A stretch of 5,811 bases of DNA from Acidobacteriota bacterium (lineage in GTDB: Bacteria > Acidobacteriota > Terriglobia > Terriglobales > Acidobacteriaceae), in NCBI GenBank assembly GCA_003224835.1, contig QHZX01000139.1, positions 1 through 5,811 on the forward strand, written 5' to 3'. This document shows, piece by piece, positions 1-5,811 of the stretch (position 1 is the stretch's first letter; each line of letters opens with the position of its first letter). The position numbers were made by a program, and so were the translations under genes. The notes under the pieces are model-generated. The model was not told where the DNA came from and ran no database searches. It worked only from the letters and a program-made list of their open reading frames with translations.

Positions 1-366
1 TTCAAATCCTATCGCGGCATGGGGTCGCTGGGCGCAATGGCAGCGGGTTCGAGCGAGAGGTATTTTCAGGTTGCGGCGGGCGAGGCCTCAGCGGCAATAC
101 CAAACATGGGCGGCGATCCCAATCGCTTGGCAAAGCTGGTCCCTGAAGGTATAGAAGGCCGAGTTCCTTATCGGGGCTCCGTGTCGATGATTCTTTACCA
201 GATGGTGGGCGGGTTGAAATCCGGCATGGGGTACTGCGGATGCGCGACCCTCGAGGAGCTGCATCAAAAGACCCGTTTCGTGCGCATTAGCGGCGCCGGC
301 CTGCGCGAAAGCCACGTTCACGATGTGATGATCACCCGCGAGGCGCCGAACTACGCAGCGGAGTAA
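1..366 (+). CDS. guaB: IMP dehydrogenase, C-terminal part (5' end outside window)
   Basis: IMP dehydrogenase oxidises IMP to XMP with NAD+, the committed step of guanine nucleotide synthesis, in the cytosol. The frame is open from base 1 and ends at TAA 364-366, giving the last 121 residues. Visible landmarks (fragment numbering) are YRGMGSLGAM at 4-13 (IMP phosphate-binding region), SSERYFQ at 17-23 with the Arg20-Tyr21 dyad of the mobile flap, VPEGIEGRVPY at 47-57, GMGYCG at 75-80, and the closing ESHVHD at 103-108 followed by REAPNY. These are diagnostic of bacterial GuaB, and the C-terminus is of normal length. The catalytic cysteine loop and CBS domains would lie upstream of the window. 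The stretch between RYFQ and KLVPEG is 21 residues, against 6 in E. coli as I recall that sequence. The gene converges on a minus-strand gene whose stop lies 14 bases away, and I see no convincing terminator between them. Identity is near certain. Confidence 0.97.
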   Translation, partial: FKSYRGMGSLGAMAAGSSERYFQVAAGEASAAIPNMGGDPNRLAKLVPEGIEGRVPYRGSVSMILYQMVGGLKSGMGYCGCATLEELHQKTRFVRISGAGLRESHVHDVMITREAPNYAAE

Positions 367-380
367 AGGTACTTATCCGC

Positions 381-863
381 CTAGTAGAGCGAATCGTACT
401 TTGTGACTGCCCACTCTCCGCCGCGGCTGTCGAGGGTTACGGAAAGCAATTCGTCGTAGGTTGAGGCGTCGCCCTGGCGTTTCGCCTTGTATTCCAGAAT
501 TCTCAGCGGCGGCCGGTCATCCCAATCCACTACCTTCCAGGAAATCAGGGGGTGTTTCGCCTCAGAGTCGCAGATAAAAGAGGCATAACGTTTGCGGTAG
601 TCTTTCTCCCAATCGATTAGCTCTTGCTTGCAGTGCCCGTCGCGCATGGCGCGCAGGAACTCAGTCGCCGCGCGCTCAGATGTCCGGTCCCGCAAAGGAT
701 TTAAGCTGATTGACAACGGAATTTTTGTCAGGGGATCGAGGTCCGCCGATTTCGCAAGCACCGGCGGTTGGTTGTTCAACCACATCAGGTATCCAAAAAA
801 ACCAAACACAACCACACATCCAGCACCAACAGCGATACCGATCTGCAACTTTGAAAATTTCAT
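381..863 (-). CDS. Small membrane-anchored protein of unknown function, 160 aa
   Basis: I do not recognise this family. From the ATG at 863-861 the product is 160 residues. It starts with a short basic stretch (MKFSK) and a hydrophobic segment at about 7-29 with no obvious signal peptidase site, so a single N-terminal anchor with the rest outside the cytoplasmic membrane is likely. A Pro-rich linker follows (32-57). The remaining domain of about 100 residues starts with a helix (SERAATEFLRAM, 62-73) and contains two cysteines, Cys78 and Cys98, which could form a disulfide, then alternating strand-like segments rich in Trp and Tyr up to the C-terminus. This layout recalls small NTF2-like periplasmic domains, but that is inference only. 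The frame is open upstream to an ATG at 932; the inner start is preferred because AAAAGG precedes it and the hydrophobic anchor begins there. Its own promoter probably lies in 864-1056, since a terminator closes the upstream gene. Confidence 0.75.
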   Translation of the reverse strand: MKFSKLQIGIAVGAGCVVVFGFFGYLMWLNNQPPVLAKSADLDPLTKIPLSISLNPLRDRTSERAATEFLRAMRDGHCKQELIDWEKDYRKRYASFICDSEAKHPLISWKVVDWDDRPPLRILEYKAKRQGDASTYDELLSVTLDSRGGEWAVTKYDSLY

Positions 864-872
864 GAGAAATAT

Positions 873-879
873 ACCTTTT
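873..879 (-). promoter_or_regulatory. Ribosome binding site of the 160-aa protein
   Basis: On the minus strand AAAAGGT lies about 10 bases before the ATG at 863-861. It decides for this start over the in-frame ATG at 932, which would add 23 polar residues in front of the membrane anchor. The site is of moderate strength. Confidence 0.55.
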
Positions 880-1056
880 GTTCCCGAGCAGAAATCTTGG
901 CTCAAGTCTAGCCCGCCATTTCCTTGGCGCACAGGTTACTTTCGTGGCAGAAAGGCTCGCCGTACCCCTGAGGTAACGTTCAGAATTACGTTTGGAGCCG
1001 AAGGCAATGGCATGGGCTGTTAAGGGGACGAGGGGCAACATAAAGAGATTTCGTGC

Positions 1057-1086
1057 AAAAAAGAAAGGCGGGCGATGTGCCCGCCT
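1057..1086 (-). terminator. Intrinsic terminator of the DUF4142 gene
   Basis: Read on the minus strand, an 8-base-pair GC-rich stem (AGGCGGGC / GCCCGCCT, 1066-1073 and 1079-1086) with a 5-base loop is followed directly by TTTCTTTTTT (1066-1057, the first base shared with the stem). It begins 17 bases after the stop codon of the DUF4142 gene. This is a textbook rho-independent terminator and should separate that transcript from the 160-aa gene downstream. Confidence 0.9.
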
Positions 1087-1103
1087 CCTGGTCAACATGC
1101 TCT

Positions 1104-1688
1104 TTAGTGGGTGCCGCTTGGCGAAGGCTTGGTCCTCTTCGGCGCGATGCTCTTGGCTTCCTTGAGATGGTCTTTCAAAGTTGGAAGCGTTTGTGAAGCG
1201 AAGCTCTTCACGTCGGGGTCCTTGGCGCTCTTCGACTCCGTGCGGAATTCGCTCACGTCTTTGGTGTGGTCCGCGACCATGTCCTGCATGTAAGCACGGT
1301 CGAAGGCTTTACCTGAGAGCTTTTCCAGACGGGCTTTGGTGGCCGCGTCCTTGGCATTTAACTTCTCAGGAACGGTAATCCCCTTCTGGCTGGCGACCTG
1401 CTTCAACTGGTCGTTTGCTTTCCCGTGGTCGTCGACCATTCTCTGCCCGAACTGCTTAACCTCAGGAGAGGCGGCCTTTTCGGTTGCAAGCTTTCCCAGT
1501 TCCACTTCGGCTAGTCCACCTTGGGCAGCTTTCTTAATGAACTGACGATCAGCTGGCGCGAGTTGCCCGCTCGATGTCTCAGTTTTATCATTAGCCATTT
1601 TGTGAGAGGTCTGCGCGACTAGGCCAATCGAAGACACTGCTGCCAATACGAACGGGAGAGCGACTCCCCGGACAAGTCTGTTAATCAT
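1104..1688 (-). CDS. Secreted DUF4142 family protein, 194 aa
   Basis: The precursor has 194 residues. MINRLVRG followed by a hydrophobic core (about 9-25) is a Sec-type signal peptide with likely cleavage near LVA-QTS (25/26), so the product should be periplasmic. Residues 45-180 match my picture of DUF4142, a ferritin-like four-helix bundle of unknown biochemical role. They include ADRQFIKKAAQGGLAEVELGKLA (in part at 46-68), SPEVKQFGQRMVDDHGKAN (74-92) and a second, related half with FDRAYMQDMVADH (129-141), DPDVKSFA (157-164) and TLPTLKDHLKEA (167-178). Asp-His pairs occur at 87-88, 140-141 and 173-174. The C-terminal tail is basic and Pro/Ser-rich. The start at 1688 is chosen because a strong GAGGAGG precedes it; the ATG at 1709 lies upstream of that site. 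The gene is divergent from tkt and ends in its own terminator. Family members are often linked to stress or outer-layer roles, but nothing here proves a function. Confidence 0.9.
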   Translation of the reverse strand: MINRLVRGVALPFVLAAVSSIGLVAQTSHKMANDKTETSSGQLAPADRQFIKKAAQGGLAEVELGKLATEKAASPEVKQFGQRMVDDHGKANDQLKQVASQKGITVPEKLNAKDAATKARLEKLSGKAFDRAYMQDMVADHTKDVSEFRTESKSAKDPDVKSFASQTLPTLKDHLKEAKSIAPKRTKPSPSGTH

Positions 1689-1694
1689 GCTGTG

Positions 1695-1703
1695 TTCCTC
1701 CTC
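1695..1703 (-). promoter_or_regulatory. Strong ribosome binding site of the DUF4142 gene
   Basis: GAGGAGGAA on the minus strand contains a full AGGAGG core 8 bases before the ATG at 1688-1686. It fixes this start, because the longer frame starting at 1709 would place the site inside the coding sequence. Confidence 0.85.
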
Positions 1704-1818
1704 TTCCATGATTTCGTTTGGTTTCGATGCAAACCACCGCGGGAGGTTGGGAACTCACCCGTAGGAATCGTGCTCAGGGCAGGGAAGCAAGCGTGCGCTC
1801 GCACCGGCGAGAAATCCG

Positions 1819-1852
1819 CGATTTTACGTATTGCGCCATGTAACGAAAATCG
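1819..1852. repeat. Imperfect inverted repeat, possible operator or promoter of the DUF4142 gene
   Basis: CGATTTT (1819-1825) and AAAATCG (1846-1852) form perfect 7-base arms around 20 bases. The match can be extended with a one-base shift (CGT/ACG and the outer TA). On the minus strand the same stretch offers TAAAAT (1826-1821) as a -10 box, 17 bases after a weak TTTTCG (1849-1844), which would give a leader of roughly 130 bases for the DUF4142 gene. Both readings are inference from the bases alone. Confidence 0.3.
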
Positions 1853-1991
1853 TCAGCAGCACTAATTCGTAGCTAAACTTGGTACGACCACCAGAGCAGC
1901 CAAATACTCGCCGAAATTGATAAACTGGAAGACCTCACTGGTGAATCCTTCTCGGACTCAAATTGATCCAAGCTAGGGAGAGAGGCCCTTT

Positions 1992-4079
1992 ATGGCTGTC
2001 AGCGATCAGGCAGTACTCACCGGCAATCAACTCGACACTCTAAGTATCAATACCATCCGCACGTTGTCGATAGATGCGGTGCAGAAGGCCAACTCCGGCC
2101 ACCCAGGCGCGCCTATGGCGTTCGCCCCGGTTGCTTATGTCCTGTGGCAACAGTTTCTGCGTTACGATCCGGCAAATCCCGTGTGGCCGAGTCGTGATCG
2201 CTTCATCCTCTCCAACGGCCACGCTTCAATGCTGCTCTACTCAATGCTGTATCTCTGCGGCGTGAAGTCGGTGGATTCCGAGTACAAGATTCTGGATCGT
2301 CCTTCCATCACGCTCGATGATCTCCAACATTTTCGCCAGCTGGACAGCAGAACTCCTGGACACCCGGAGTACCGCGTCACCTCTGGAGTGGAAACGACCA
2401 CCGGCCCTCTGGGTCAGGGCATCGGAAACAGCGTAGGGATGGCGATCGCCAGTAATTGGTTAAAGGCCCGTTACAACCGTCCAGGATTCGAAGTTTTTGA
2501 TTACAACATTTACGCGTTTTGCAGTGATGGCGATCTGATGGAAGGTATTGGCAGTGAGGCTGCATCACTGGCTGGCCATTTGAAGTTGCCGAATTTGTGC
2601 TGGATCTACGACGCGAACCAAATCACGCTGGATGGTCCCGCGGACTGGTCCTTCAGCGAAGATGTTGCGATGCGCTTCACTGGGTACGGCTGGAACGTGG
2701 TCCACGTACGCGATGCGAATGATCTCGGCGCGCTTGCGAAAGCGTTCAGCGAATTCCTGGCCACCAAAGACCGGCCCACGATCATCATCGTGAACAGCCA
2801 TATCGGCTATGGCGCACCCCATAAGCAGGACACGAATGCTGCGCACGGCGAACCCTTGGGTGAAGATGAAGTGCGCCTTGCTAAAAAGTCTTATGGCTGG
2901 CCGGAAGACGCTCACTTCCTGGTTCCAGACGGCGTGCTGGAAAAGTTTCGAGATGGCATTGGCAAGCGCGGACATGAGCTGAGCGCGAAGTGGTGTGACT
3001 TGTTCGGAAAATACAGCAAACAATTCCCTGAGCTGGCGGACCAGATTAATCGCATGCAGCGCCGCGAACTGCCGGACGGATGGGACAAGAATCTGCCGAC
3101 GTTCCCAGCCGACCCTAAAGGCGTGGCGACGCGCGAAAGCTCAGGCAAGGTACTGAATGTGATCGCGCAAAATGTTCCGTGGCTGATTGGCGGAGCGGCC
3201 GATCTTGCGACCTCGAATAAGACTGACCTCAAATTCGAAGGCGCAGGCGTTTTCAGTCCCAAAAATTATGGTGGGCGCAACCTTCACTTCGGAGTCCGCG
3301 AACATGCCATGGGTGCATCCCTGAATGGCATGGCGATGATAAAAGTACGGCCTTTTGGCGGCACGTTTTTCAACTTCACCGACTACATGCGTCCGGCGAT
3401 GCGCCTGGCTGCGATCACCGAGATACCCACCATTTACGTTCTGACCCACGATTCCATCGGCCTCGGCGAGGACGGACCTACGCACCAGCCCATCGAGCAA
3501 TTGGCGTCATTACGCGCCATGCCGCACATGATCGTGATGCGGCCGGGCGATGCGAATGAAGTCGTAGAGGCATGGAAAGTAACCATGCCCATGAAGCACA
3601 ATCCCGTGGCGATGGTCTTGACCCGGCAGGCACTCCCGACCATCGATCGCACCAAGTACGCCGCGGCGTCAGGCGTAGCGAAGGGTGGTTACGTTCTTGG
3701 CGATGCGCAGGGCGGGAAACCGGAGGTGATTCTCATCGGCACCGGAAGCGAGCTTTCACTGTGCGTGAGCGCGTACGAGAAGCTGATGGCGGAAGGGATT
3801 CCCGCTCGCGTGGTGAGTATGCCGTGCACCGATATTTTCGACATGCAGGATCAAGCATATAAAGATTCTGTGCTGCCCCCAAGCGTTAGGGCGCGCGTTT
3901 CGGTCGAGGCCGGCTCGGTTTTCGGATGGGAGCGGTACGTAGGGCTTGATGGCGCAATCATTGGAATGACCAGCTTCGGAGCTTCGGCCCCCGCGAAAGA
4001 TTTGTTCAAGAAATTCGGATTTAGCGTCGATCATGTTATCGAAGCCGCCAAACAAGTTCTGGCGAAAAACAAAAAATGA
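1992..4079 (+). CDS. tkt: Transketolase, 695 aa
   Basis: Transketolase moves two-carbon ketol units between sugar phosphates (for example xylulose-5-P with ribose-5-P or erythrose-4-P) using thiamine diphosphate and Mg2+, in the cytosol. The protein is full length (695 residues; E. coli about 663) with all three domains. The pyrophosphate domain has SGHPGA (35-40, His37), NGHAS (75-79, His77), TTTGPLGQG (135-143), the cofactor motif SDGDLMEG (178-185) with its Asn partner in DAN (208-210), and AAHG (283-286). The pyrimidine domain has GVREHAM (434-440) with the catalytic Glu437, then GEDGPTHQP (492-500) with His498 and the phosphate-binding Arg545 (LTRQ). The C-terminal domain has GTGSELSL (583-590). 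GAGAGAGG-like purines at 1976-1985 (GGGAGAGAGG) precede the ATG by 6 bases. The first motif residue is Ser rather than the usual Gly, a variant I believe occurs in functional relatives. It probably heads an operon with the next gene. Confidence 0.98.
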   Translation: MAVSDQAVLTGNQLDTLSINTIRTLSIDAVQKANSGHPGAPMAFAPVAYVLWQQFLRYDPANPVWPSRDRFILSNGHASMLLYSMLYLCGVKSVDSEYKILDRPSITLDDLQHFRQLDSRTPGHPEYRVTSGVETTTGPLGQGIGNSVGMAIASNWLKARYNRPGFEVFDYNIYAFCSDGDLMEGIGSEAASLAGHLKLPNLCWIYDANQITLDGPADWSFSEDVAMRFTGYGWNVVHVRDANDLGALAKAFSEFLATKDRPTIIIVNSHIGYGAPHKQDTNAAHGEPLGEDEVRLAKKSYGWPEDAHFLVPDGVLEKFRDGIGKRGHELSAKWCDLFGKYSKQFPELADQINRMQRRELPDGWDKNLPTFPADPKGVATRESSGKVLNVIAQNVPWLIGGAADLATSNKTDLKFEGAGVFSPKNYGGRNLHFGVREHAMGASLNGMAMIKVRPFGGTFFNFTDYMRPAMRLAAITEIPTIYVLTHDSIGLGEDGPTHQPIEQLASLRAMPHMIVMRPGDANEVVEAWKVTMPMKHNPVAMVLTRQALPTIDRTKYAAASGVAKGGYVLGDAQGGKPEVILIGTGSELSLCVSAYEKLMAEGIPARVVSMPCTDIFDMQDQAYKDSVLPPSVRARVSVEAGSVFGWERYVGLDGAIIGMTSFGASAPAKDLFKKFGFSVDHVIEAAKQVLAKNKK

Positions 4080-4114
4080 TCCACGCTGTCGCCGCGACAA
4101 GTGGGCACCCAAAG

Positions 4115-4120
4115 GGAGGT
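4115..4120 (+). promoter_or_regulatory. Strong ribosome binding site of tal-pgi
   Basis: GGAGGT sits 5 bases before the ATG at 4126, inside the 46-base spacer after tkt. The spacer lacks a terminator: a small TGTCG-ccg-CGACA hairpin (4087-4099) has no T-run after it. Co-transcription with independent efficient translation is the likely arrangement. Confidence 0.85.
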
Positions 4121-4125
4121 AAAGT

Positions 4126-5811
4126 ATGCAGCCGACCGGAGTTCTAGACACCGCGAAAGCCACCAACCCGCTCAAAGATCTTCTTAAGTTTGGTCAGTCT
4201 GTCTGGCTCGACTACATTCGCCGCGATCTTATTACCACTGGCGAACTGAAGCGCCTGATTCAGGAAGACGGCTTGCGGGGCATGACCTCGAATCCCGCGA
4301 TTTTTGAAAAGGCAATTGTTGGCAGCACCGATTACGCCGACATTCTGACGTCATTGAAAAATCGCACCGATCTCGACGCCAAAGCTCGTTACGAGCTTAT
4401 TGCTATTCGCGACATTCAGGATGCCGCCGACTTACTGCGCCCGGTCTACGACGAATCCAAATTGCGCGACGGTTACATCAGCCTGGAAGTTTCACCCTAC
4501 CTTGCGCGAGAGACGCAAGGGACCCTCGAAGAAGCGCGTCGGTTGTGGAAAGCGGTCGGTCGCCCGAACATCATGATTAAGGTTCCGGGGACGGCTGAAG
4601 GTATTCCCGCCTTCGAGCAGCTCATCAGCGAGGGCATCAACGTCAACGTGACCCTGCTGTTCTCGCAAGGGGTTTATCAAAAAGTTGCGGAAGCTTACAT
4701 TCGCGGGCTGGAAAAATTCGCGGCGAGTGGTGGGGACGTAAAACGAGTGGCGAGTGTCGCCAGCTTTTTCATTAGCCGGATCGATAATTCTGTCGATGCT
4801 GAAATTTCCGCTCGCCTGAAGTCGGCAAAGAATTCGCAAGAAGAACAAAAACTAAAAGGCTTACTGGGCAAAGTCGCCATCGGCAATGGCAAGCTCGCGT
4901 ATCAGCGTTATTTGAATATTTTTTCCGGTCCGCAATGGGACAAGCTGCGAGCCAAAGGCGGCCAGACGCAGCGCGTTCTATGGGCCAGCACCAGCACGAA
5001 GAATCCCGCTTATCCCGACATTCTTTATGTGCAGGAGATGATCGGCCCTGACACCGTGAACACCATCCCTCCCGCCACCTTCGATGCATTTCGTGATCAC
5101 GGTCTGCCGCGGGAAACTCTGACAGAAGGCGTTGATGAAGCCAAGCAGGTTATGGCGGGCCTCGCTTCTGTTGGAATTTCGATTGACGTAATCACTGACA
5201 AGCTGACGGACGACGGCGTTCGCCTCTTTGAAGAAGCGTTCGACAAATTGCTAGCCGCGGTCGAGAAAAGCACGCAGGGCGAAACAACACCAAAAATTAA
5301 TCAGCAAACTTACAAGCTGCCGGGTGCGCGTGCAAAAACTGTGGCTAAAAACTTGAATGACTGGCGCGGAAACGGCAAAGTACGCCGACTGTGGCAGTGG
5401 GACGCGTCACTGTGGACGATCACCGACGAATCGAAATGGCTTGGGTGGCTCGACATCACGGAAAAGCAGCTCGAGAAGAAAGATCAATTCCATCGGCTGT
5501 CCGAAGAAATTCGCAAAGAGAAATTCAGCGATATTCTCCTGCTTGGTATGGGCGGGTCGAGCCTCTGCCCAGAAGTCCTGGAGAAGACCTTCGGTCGCAT
5601 CAGTGGCTTCCCCGAGATGCACGTACTCGATTCGACAGATCCGGCCCAAGTCAAATCATTCGAGAAGAAACTCGATCTGGCAAACAGTCTGTTTATTGTT
5701 TCGAGCAAGTCGGGAACGACTCTAGAACCGAATATTTTCAAACAATATTTCTTCGAGCGGGTGAAGCAGACCATCGGCGCGGAAAAAGCCGGCAGCCGCT
5801 TTATCGCGGTT
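4126..5811 (+). CDS. tal-pgi: Bifunctional transaldolase / glucose-6-phosphate isomerase, N-terminal 562 aa (3' end outside window)
   Basis: The frame is open from ATG 4126 to the window edge (562 codons). Residues 1 to about 380 are a transaldolase, which transfers dihydroxyacetone between sedoheptulose-7-P and glyceraldehyde-3-P. It shows WLDY (Asp29), TSNPAIF (54-60, Asn56), SLEVSP (Glu121), IKVPGT with the Schiff-base Lys152, NVNVTLLFS (172-180, Asn174 and Thr176), and VASFFISRID (211-220, Ser213 and Arg218). LWASTSTKNPAYPD (285-298) fits the longer, actinobacterial-type transaldolase. After a linker (about 380-405) a phosphoglucose isomerase domain begins, with LGMGGSSL (473-480) and VSSKSGTTLEPN (525-536), the sugar-phosphate-binding signatures of that fold, which interconverts glucose-6-P and fructose-6-P. 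Fusions of this kind usually run to about 950 residues, so roughly 390 should follow, including the isomerase active-site Glu and His. There is no stop or frameshift between the domains, so the fusion is real in this reading. It lies 46 bases after tkt and probably shares its transcript. Confidence 0.96.
   Translation, partial: MQPTGVLDTAKATNPLKDLLKFGQSVWLDYIRRDLITTGELKRLIQEDGLRGMTSNPAIFEKAIVGSTDYADILTSLKNRTDLDAKARYELIAIRDIQDAADLLRPVYDESKLRDGYISLEVSPYLARETQGTLEEARRLWKAVGRPNIMIKVPGTAEGIPAFEQLISEGINVNVTLLFSQGVYQKVAEAYIRGLEKFAASGGDVKRVASVASFFISRIDNSVDAEISARLKSAKNSQEEQKLKGLLGKVAIGNGKLAYQRYLNIFSGPQWDKLRAKGGQTQRVLWASTSTKNPAYPDILYVQEMIGPDTVNTIPPATFDAFRDHGLPRETLTEGVDEAKQVMAGLASVGISIDVITDKLTDDGVRLFEEAFDKLLAAVEKSTQGETTPKINQQTYKLPGARAKTVAKNLNDWRGNGKVRRLWQWDASLWTITDESKWLGWLDITEKQLEKKDQFHRLSEEIRKEKFSDILLLGMGGSSLCPEVLEKTFGRISGFPEMHVLDSTDPAQVKSFEKKLDLANSLFIVSSKSGTTLEPNIFKQYFFERVKQTIGAEKAGSRFIAV

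Larger units (their letters stand above)
1689..1991. other. Divergent intergenic region between the DUF4142 gene and tkt
   Basis: These 303 bases separate two divergently transcribed genes and must hold promoters for both. Besides the two ribosome binding sites, I see one imperfect inverted repeat at 1819-1852. I found no good sigma-70 promoter for tkt: TTGATA at 1917-1922 resembles a -35 box but has no fitting -10 at 16-18 bases. No tRNA, known riboswitch or convincing small gene is visible. Confidence 0.6.

Noticed and set aside
365..402. Possible bidirectional terminator between guaB and the 160-aa gene: AAAGGTAC and GTACTTT
   Set aside because: The arms pair only with a bulge, the loop is about 23 bases, the stem is AT-rich and neither side has a T-run beyond three bases.
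864..932. Longer N-terminus for the 160-aa protein, starting at 932
   Set aside because: It would put 23 polar residues in front of the membrane anchor, while the ATG at 863 has its own AAAAGG.
628..1023. Plus-strand 131-codon open frame
   Set aside because: It is antisense to the start of the 160-aa gene, rich in Arg, Pro and Ser as expected of a shadow frame, and has no evident ribosome binding site.
676..1098. Minus-strand 140-codon open frame with a hydrophobic start
   Set aside because: It overlaps the better-supported 160-aa gene in another frame, runs through the DUF4142 terminator and shows low-complexity translation with no recognisable domain.
1914..1967. Direct repeat AAATTGAT at 1914-1921 and 1960-1967 upstream of tkt
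   Set aside because: An AT-rich 8-base match 46 bases apart is weak; there is no third copy or symmetry to suggest a binding site.
4087..4099. Small palindrome TGTCG-ccg-CGACA in the tkt to tal-pgi spacer
   Set aside because: Five base pairs with no following T-run is not a terminator, and one short palindrome in a GC-rich spacer is expected by chance.
5357..5774. Plus- and minus-strand open frames of 80-122 codons over the isomerase domain
   Set aside because: They are in other frames of the tal-pgi reading frame, whose domain motifs are unmistakable.

Overview
The window looks like an ordinary piece of a bacterial chromosome, moderately GC-rich by eye, carrying housekeeping metabolism. 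Two features point towards Acidobacteriota (soil Terriglobia-type): a transaldolase fused to glucose-6-phosphate isomerase directly behind transketolase, and an exported DUF4142 protein. This taxonomic guess is inference from gene content and sequence flavour. I see no CRISPR array, insertion sequence, tRNA, rRNA, phage gene or sign of recent transfer.

Layout from left to right. Positions 1-366 (+) hold the last 121 codons of guaB (IMP dehydrogenase). It converges on a minus-strand gene (381-863) for a small membrane-anchored protein that I do not recognise. Upstream of that lies a second minus-strand gene (1104-1688), for a secreted DUF4142 (ferritin-like helical) protein that ends in a clear intrinsic terminator at 1057-1086. 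A 303-base divergent intergenic region (1689-1991) separates it from transketolase, tkt (1992-4079, +). After 46 bases comes a transaldolase/glucose-6-phosphate isomerase fusion (4126 to beyond 5811, +), cut by the right edge after 562 codons.

How the genes work together. Tkt and the Tal-Pgi fusion provide the non-oxidative pentose phosphate reactions, plus the isomerase that links fructose-6-phosphate to glucose-6-phosphate. The short spacer without a terminator and the strong ribosome binding site suggest one transcription unit, possibly continuing into oxidative-branch genes beyond the edge. GuaB (purine synthesis) and the two exported or membrane proteins have no visible functional tie to this operon.

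I looked for an undescribed system and did not find convincing evidence of one. The more notable items are an enlarged flap in IMP dehydrogenase, three Asp-His pairs in the DUF4142 protein, an inverted repeat in the divergent promoter region, and the unrecognised 160-residue membrane protein.
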